NCBI GenBank assembly: GCA_933228895.1
Contig: OW121848.1
Span: 100,769,470-100,833,469, forward strand
Origin: Platycnemis pennipes
Taxonomy: Eukaryota; Arthropoda; Insecta; Odonata; Platycnemididae
DNA: 64,000 nucleotides
Direction of reading: 5' to 3'
The position numbers and the translations under genes are program-made. A model generated the notes under the pieces. That model saw nothing but the letters and a program-made list of their open reading frames with translations. It was not told the DNA's origin and ran no database searches. Positions 61,431 through 64,000 of this stretch are shown piece by piece (positions within the stretch are counted from its first letter, which is position 1; each line of letters begins with the position of its first letter).

Positions 61431-62720
61431 GATTTCCAGAGGGGAGCAAACGAGGGAGATTCCCCGCAGTCACTCTCCTTTTCCACCGCCTTGCCCCTCC
61501 CACGTCTCCCACGCCTCCCTAATTCTCCGACAATCACCTCCCCCTCCCCATTACGATCCTCCCGAAGAGAATCCTCTCGCCTCCGCGTCACCCGCTAACT
61601 CCTTTCACCTCATTAACGGCCCAGCGATTTGGAATTTTTCTGCCCACATGGCAGATTTAATGACATCATTCCCTCCCGGAGAGGGGGAGGAGAGAAGAGG
61701 AAGAATAAAAACTACCCTTCATATTCCGTGCACCCTCCCCGAATTCGAAAAATTGAAGAAATAAAAATCAAATCCGTCCCTTCCACCACTCTTATTTCAT
61801 CCCCGTTCCCTCCCATCGATTTATAAAACTCGAATTAAAAAAAGATTTGAGAAATTTGGAGGTAACAGTATTTCACCATCCTGGTTGAGTGGAGCGTTAG
61901 TGGACGGCGAGGAAGGGAGGAAGGGAGGAAGGAAAGGGAAAGGGCAACACCGGTTTGAAGAGCGTGGGGTTTGTGAAGGAGGATTTCATAGGAGAGCGAA
62001 GGAAGATGGAGAGAAAGAAAGAGAGAGAGGGGTGGAAGACCTGGCCCGGGCCGGGGGGATCTCGGCTCTGGAGGAAAATCATGCCGGGGTGACGAAGAGA
62101 GGAGTGCTGAAGGGGGGGTGGAGATTTCGCGAGGGCACCGTCCCACAACATCCTGTTGTTCATCTTCGATCGCACATTTTTTCCTCCTCTCCCCTCTTTC
62201 ATCCACATCGGTCCGTGCATCCCTTTCACCTTCCTCGCAGCGTCCTGCCCCCCCCCCTCTCCCTAATCGGGGGAAGGAGCGTAAGGGGGACCCGTCAGCG
62301 ACGAGACTGACTTTCTTCACCCCTTTCCCCCAGGGTTATCTCCTCCAAACATCTGCCCACGCTCCCTTTCTCGCTCGCCTCTCGTCCTTCTTCCACGGTT
62401 GCCACTCTCCTGGGAAACTCCCTCAACCCATTCACCGCCCCGAAATTTTCCTCACGCGCAATTAAACCTGTCATAGGAGGAGAGGGGGTGTAAAGAGTCT
62501 GGTGATGGGGGACACTGGAACGAGTGGCGAGCGGAAAGGGGAAAAAGATCTGCGGCAAGATGGTGGATTTTTTTCCGGGGGAAAGGTGAGAGTTTGGGTA
62601 AGAAAGAGATTCGGCGACCGTCAAGGTTACGAAGAAAGCAGTGACGGAGCTGTGAGCGAGAGTGGGGTTTAAGTCAGATGGAGCAATATTGACTCGGGAG
62701 GAAAAGAAAGAGAATGGGAG
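61431..62720. other. GC-rich block with purine/pyrimidine strand switch
   Basis: C/T-rich at 61480-61590, G/A-rich at 61900-62130 including GGAAGGGA repeats at about 61910-61940, C/T-rich again at 62160-62450 with a 10-C run at 62248-62257, then G/A-rich to 62700. Five long overlapping frames on both strands reflect this composition and are not genes. Confidence 0.35.
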
Positions 62721-63324
62721 AGACGTAAGTAGGATATAACCCAACCTAAGCAATTATTGGGGTATTGAATACATGAATGGCTTTAAGAGAGTATCTAAGA
62801 GAGTAACTTCCTGGGAAGAGAGGGAATGGAAAATTTGAAGGTTGCCGCATTTAGCATAGAAATTTTCCAGCACCTAAATATTGTTGCCAATTTTGCTGAT
62901 TTTCAGGGAATTCCAAGAAGCGTAGAAAATACAAATTTTTGAATAAATTTATTTTTGCTTTTTTGCGCAATTACTTTACGTGTTACACGCGAACTCTAGA
63001 AGTATATGAGATATTTTTTTTATGTGAGGAGATTTCAAAGTGATATTTACTAAACTGTATTGCCAGTATGATTTAAAACTAAATAATCTAAAATTTTAGA
63101 TTCGTAGACAGCATAGGCAAAGTTTAATACGTCGTCCTTCCAAGTCAAATCACATACATGGTTTAATTCACTTTTTACATATCGTGTTCTTGTAACTTTC
63201 CTAGAGTTGATTAAATTTTACAAAAATCAACAGGCATCAGGTGATTCACTCCATTTCATTGAAATATAATGAACCATATCTACAATATAAAAATTTTTAA
63301 TGTGCTAATACCTATTTTAAAGAG
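62721..63324. other. AT-rich noncoding DNA
   Basis: Nothing supportable. Confidence 0.4.
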
Positions 63325-63334
63325 TGAATTTTTT
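63325..63334. repeat. Target-site duplication of LINE copy 3, left
   Basis: TGAATTTTTT, repeated exactly at 63497-63506. Confidence 0.8.
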
Positions 63335-63496
63335 CATTATCATCATCATCATTGGTCAACAATCCTAGGATTGGTTTGACGCAGCTTTCCACTCGATTTT
63401 TCCGTCGGCCAACCTTTTCATTGTGACGTAATTCTTCTCTTTTACATCCTCACAACCTGTTCCATAGATCTCATACGAGGCCTGCCTTTTCCAATC
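63335..63496 (-). mobile_element. LINE (RTE-like) copy 3, 162-bp 3' end
   Basis: This is the last 162 bp of the LINE family of copies 1 and 2. On the minus strand it begins at GKGRPR, passes through NYVTMKRLAD and ends at WKAASNQS followed by TAG, a 20-bp 3' UTR and an ATC tail at 63335-63352. A single missing base shifts the frame near 63445. The direct repeat TGAATTTTTT at 63325-63334 and 63497-63506 fixes both ends and shows a separate insertion with extreme 5' truncation. Confidence 0.88.
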
Positions 63497-63506
63497 TGAA
63501 TTTTTT
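63497..63506. repeat. Target-site duplication of LINE copy 3, right
   Basis: Second exact copy of TGAATTTTTT. Confidence 0.8.
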
Positions 63507-63636
63507 TATAATCTTTTATACACTTGGAAAATATAAAAGACCATATAAAACCATTTCTCTGCATTTGTCTATTTCTACAAAAAATTATTTTCATGACATG
63601 CTCTTAAATAATGCCCTGTGCGCTGAGGTTTTCCAA

Positions 63637-63900
63637 GGATTGGGTTGGTGTGATAGCTAGAGTATAGGCTCCCTATCCCTAGGTTCGACGTTTGGATCCC
63701 GGAAGTGACAAGATTTCATATCATATCATAGACTAGTCCCTACTAGAGATAGAATGCACCTGAAGTTCAGTACTCCGTCCGTCGAATGGGACATTAAATG
63801 GTGGACCCCTTAACAACTTTCGTTAAGAGCAGGCTAATATTGACGCTGGATTTCTCTCCACTCTTCCTCCACTCCATGAATAATACTTGTCACTAGAGAA
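63637..63900 (+). mobile_element. tRNA-derived SINE family A, copy 3
   Basis: The head TAGCTAGAGTATAGG and GGTTCGACGTTTGGATCCC (from 63682) give A- and B-box-like sequences. The body shares AGTTCAGTACTCCGTCCGTCG, CTTTCGTTAAGAGCAGGCTAAT and TTTCTCTCCAC with copy 1. The 3' end is shorter than in copies 1 and 2. No clean target duplication is seen. It lies 130 bp from LINE copy 3. Confidence 0.75.
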
Positions 63901-64000
63901 TAGTCAACTTACCAGAAATCCCACTTTTTATTAAAGACAAGAAGTCGTACATAGACAGTCAAATTAAATTTAATTATGAATATGCAAATTTACTTTGTTT
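63901..64000. other. AT-rich noncoding DNA
   Basis: Short remainder to the window edge with no feature seen. Confidence 0.4.

Noticed and set aside
61835..62753. Overlapping 106-161 residue frames on both strands
   Set aside because: Purine/pyrimidine-skewed DNA keeps all frames open. No domain, start context or splice signals.
1..64000. CRISPR arrays, intact tRNA or rRNA genes, viral genes
   Set aside because: No regularly spaced direct repeats, no full cloverleaf outside the SINE heads, and no viral protein motifs were seen.

Overview
This window reads as nuclear DNA of an arthropod, most likely an insect. It has no operons, no bacterial gene spacing and no long open gene. It carries 5'-truncated non-LTR retrotransposons, tRNA-derived SINEs, a small hAT-type element, many microsatellites and short GC-rich islands set in AT-rich DNA. 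The reverse transcriptase remnants resemble the RTE-like endonuclease/reverse transcriptase families common in insect genomes. I cannot name the species.

Only one stretch looks like an authentic host gene. At 21797..21893 on the minus strand there is a first coding exon: three tandem ATG codons, a signal peptide, and a consensus splice donor (CAG|GTGAGT). A large CpG-rich block (about 21.58-23.2 kb) covers this exon and the DNA upstream of it and is the likely promoter and 5' UTR. The gene should continue toward lower coordinates, so much of 1-21.8 kb may be its first intron. A possible but weak second exon lies at 15192..15475. I could not recognise the protein.

Layout. 1-2.4 kb: AT-rich DNA with LINE copy 1. 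6.1-6.4 kb: a minus-strand SINE of a second family. 7-12.2 kb: three GC-rich blocks and SINE copy 1. 12-21.5 kb: AT-rich, with the hAT-like miniature element at 20.46-20.82 kb. 21.6-23.6 kb: gene start and CpG island. 26.3-28.2 kb: GC block and SINE copy 2. 32.9-33.3 kb: a decayed SINE and a hairpin. 34.5-38.1 kb: GC block, then the longest LINE copy (2.5 kb) with a nested 82-bp insertion. 40.9-47.4 kb: four GC-rich blocks. 49-49.9 kb: a perfect 22-bp palindrome and a cluster of short inverted repeats. 50.8-62.7 kb: several GC-rich, pyrimidine- or purine-skewed blocks. 63.3-63.9 kb: LINE copy 3 and SINE copy 3.

The mobile-element story is well supported. All three LINE copies lie on the minus strand, end in the same (ATC/GAT)n tail, are cut at different 5' points, and are flanked by 10-, 11- and 12-bp direct repeats. 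That is the signature of target-primed reverse transcription. The hAT-like element has a perfect 8-bp target duplication and 16-bp terminal inverted repeats. I saw no CRISPR array, virus, toxin gene, rRNA or intact tRNA gene. Most long open frames lie in low-complexity GC-rich blocks and look like chance.
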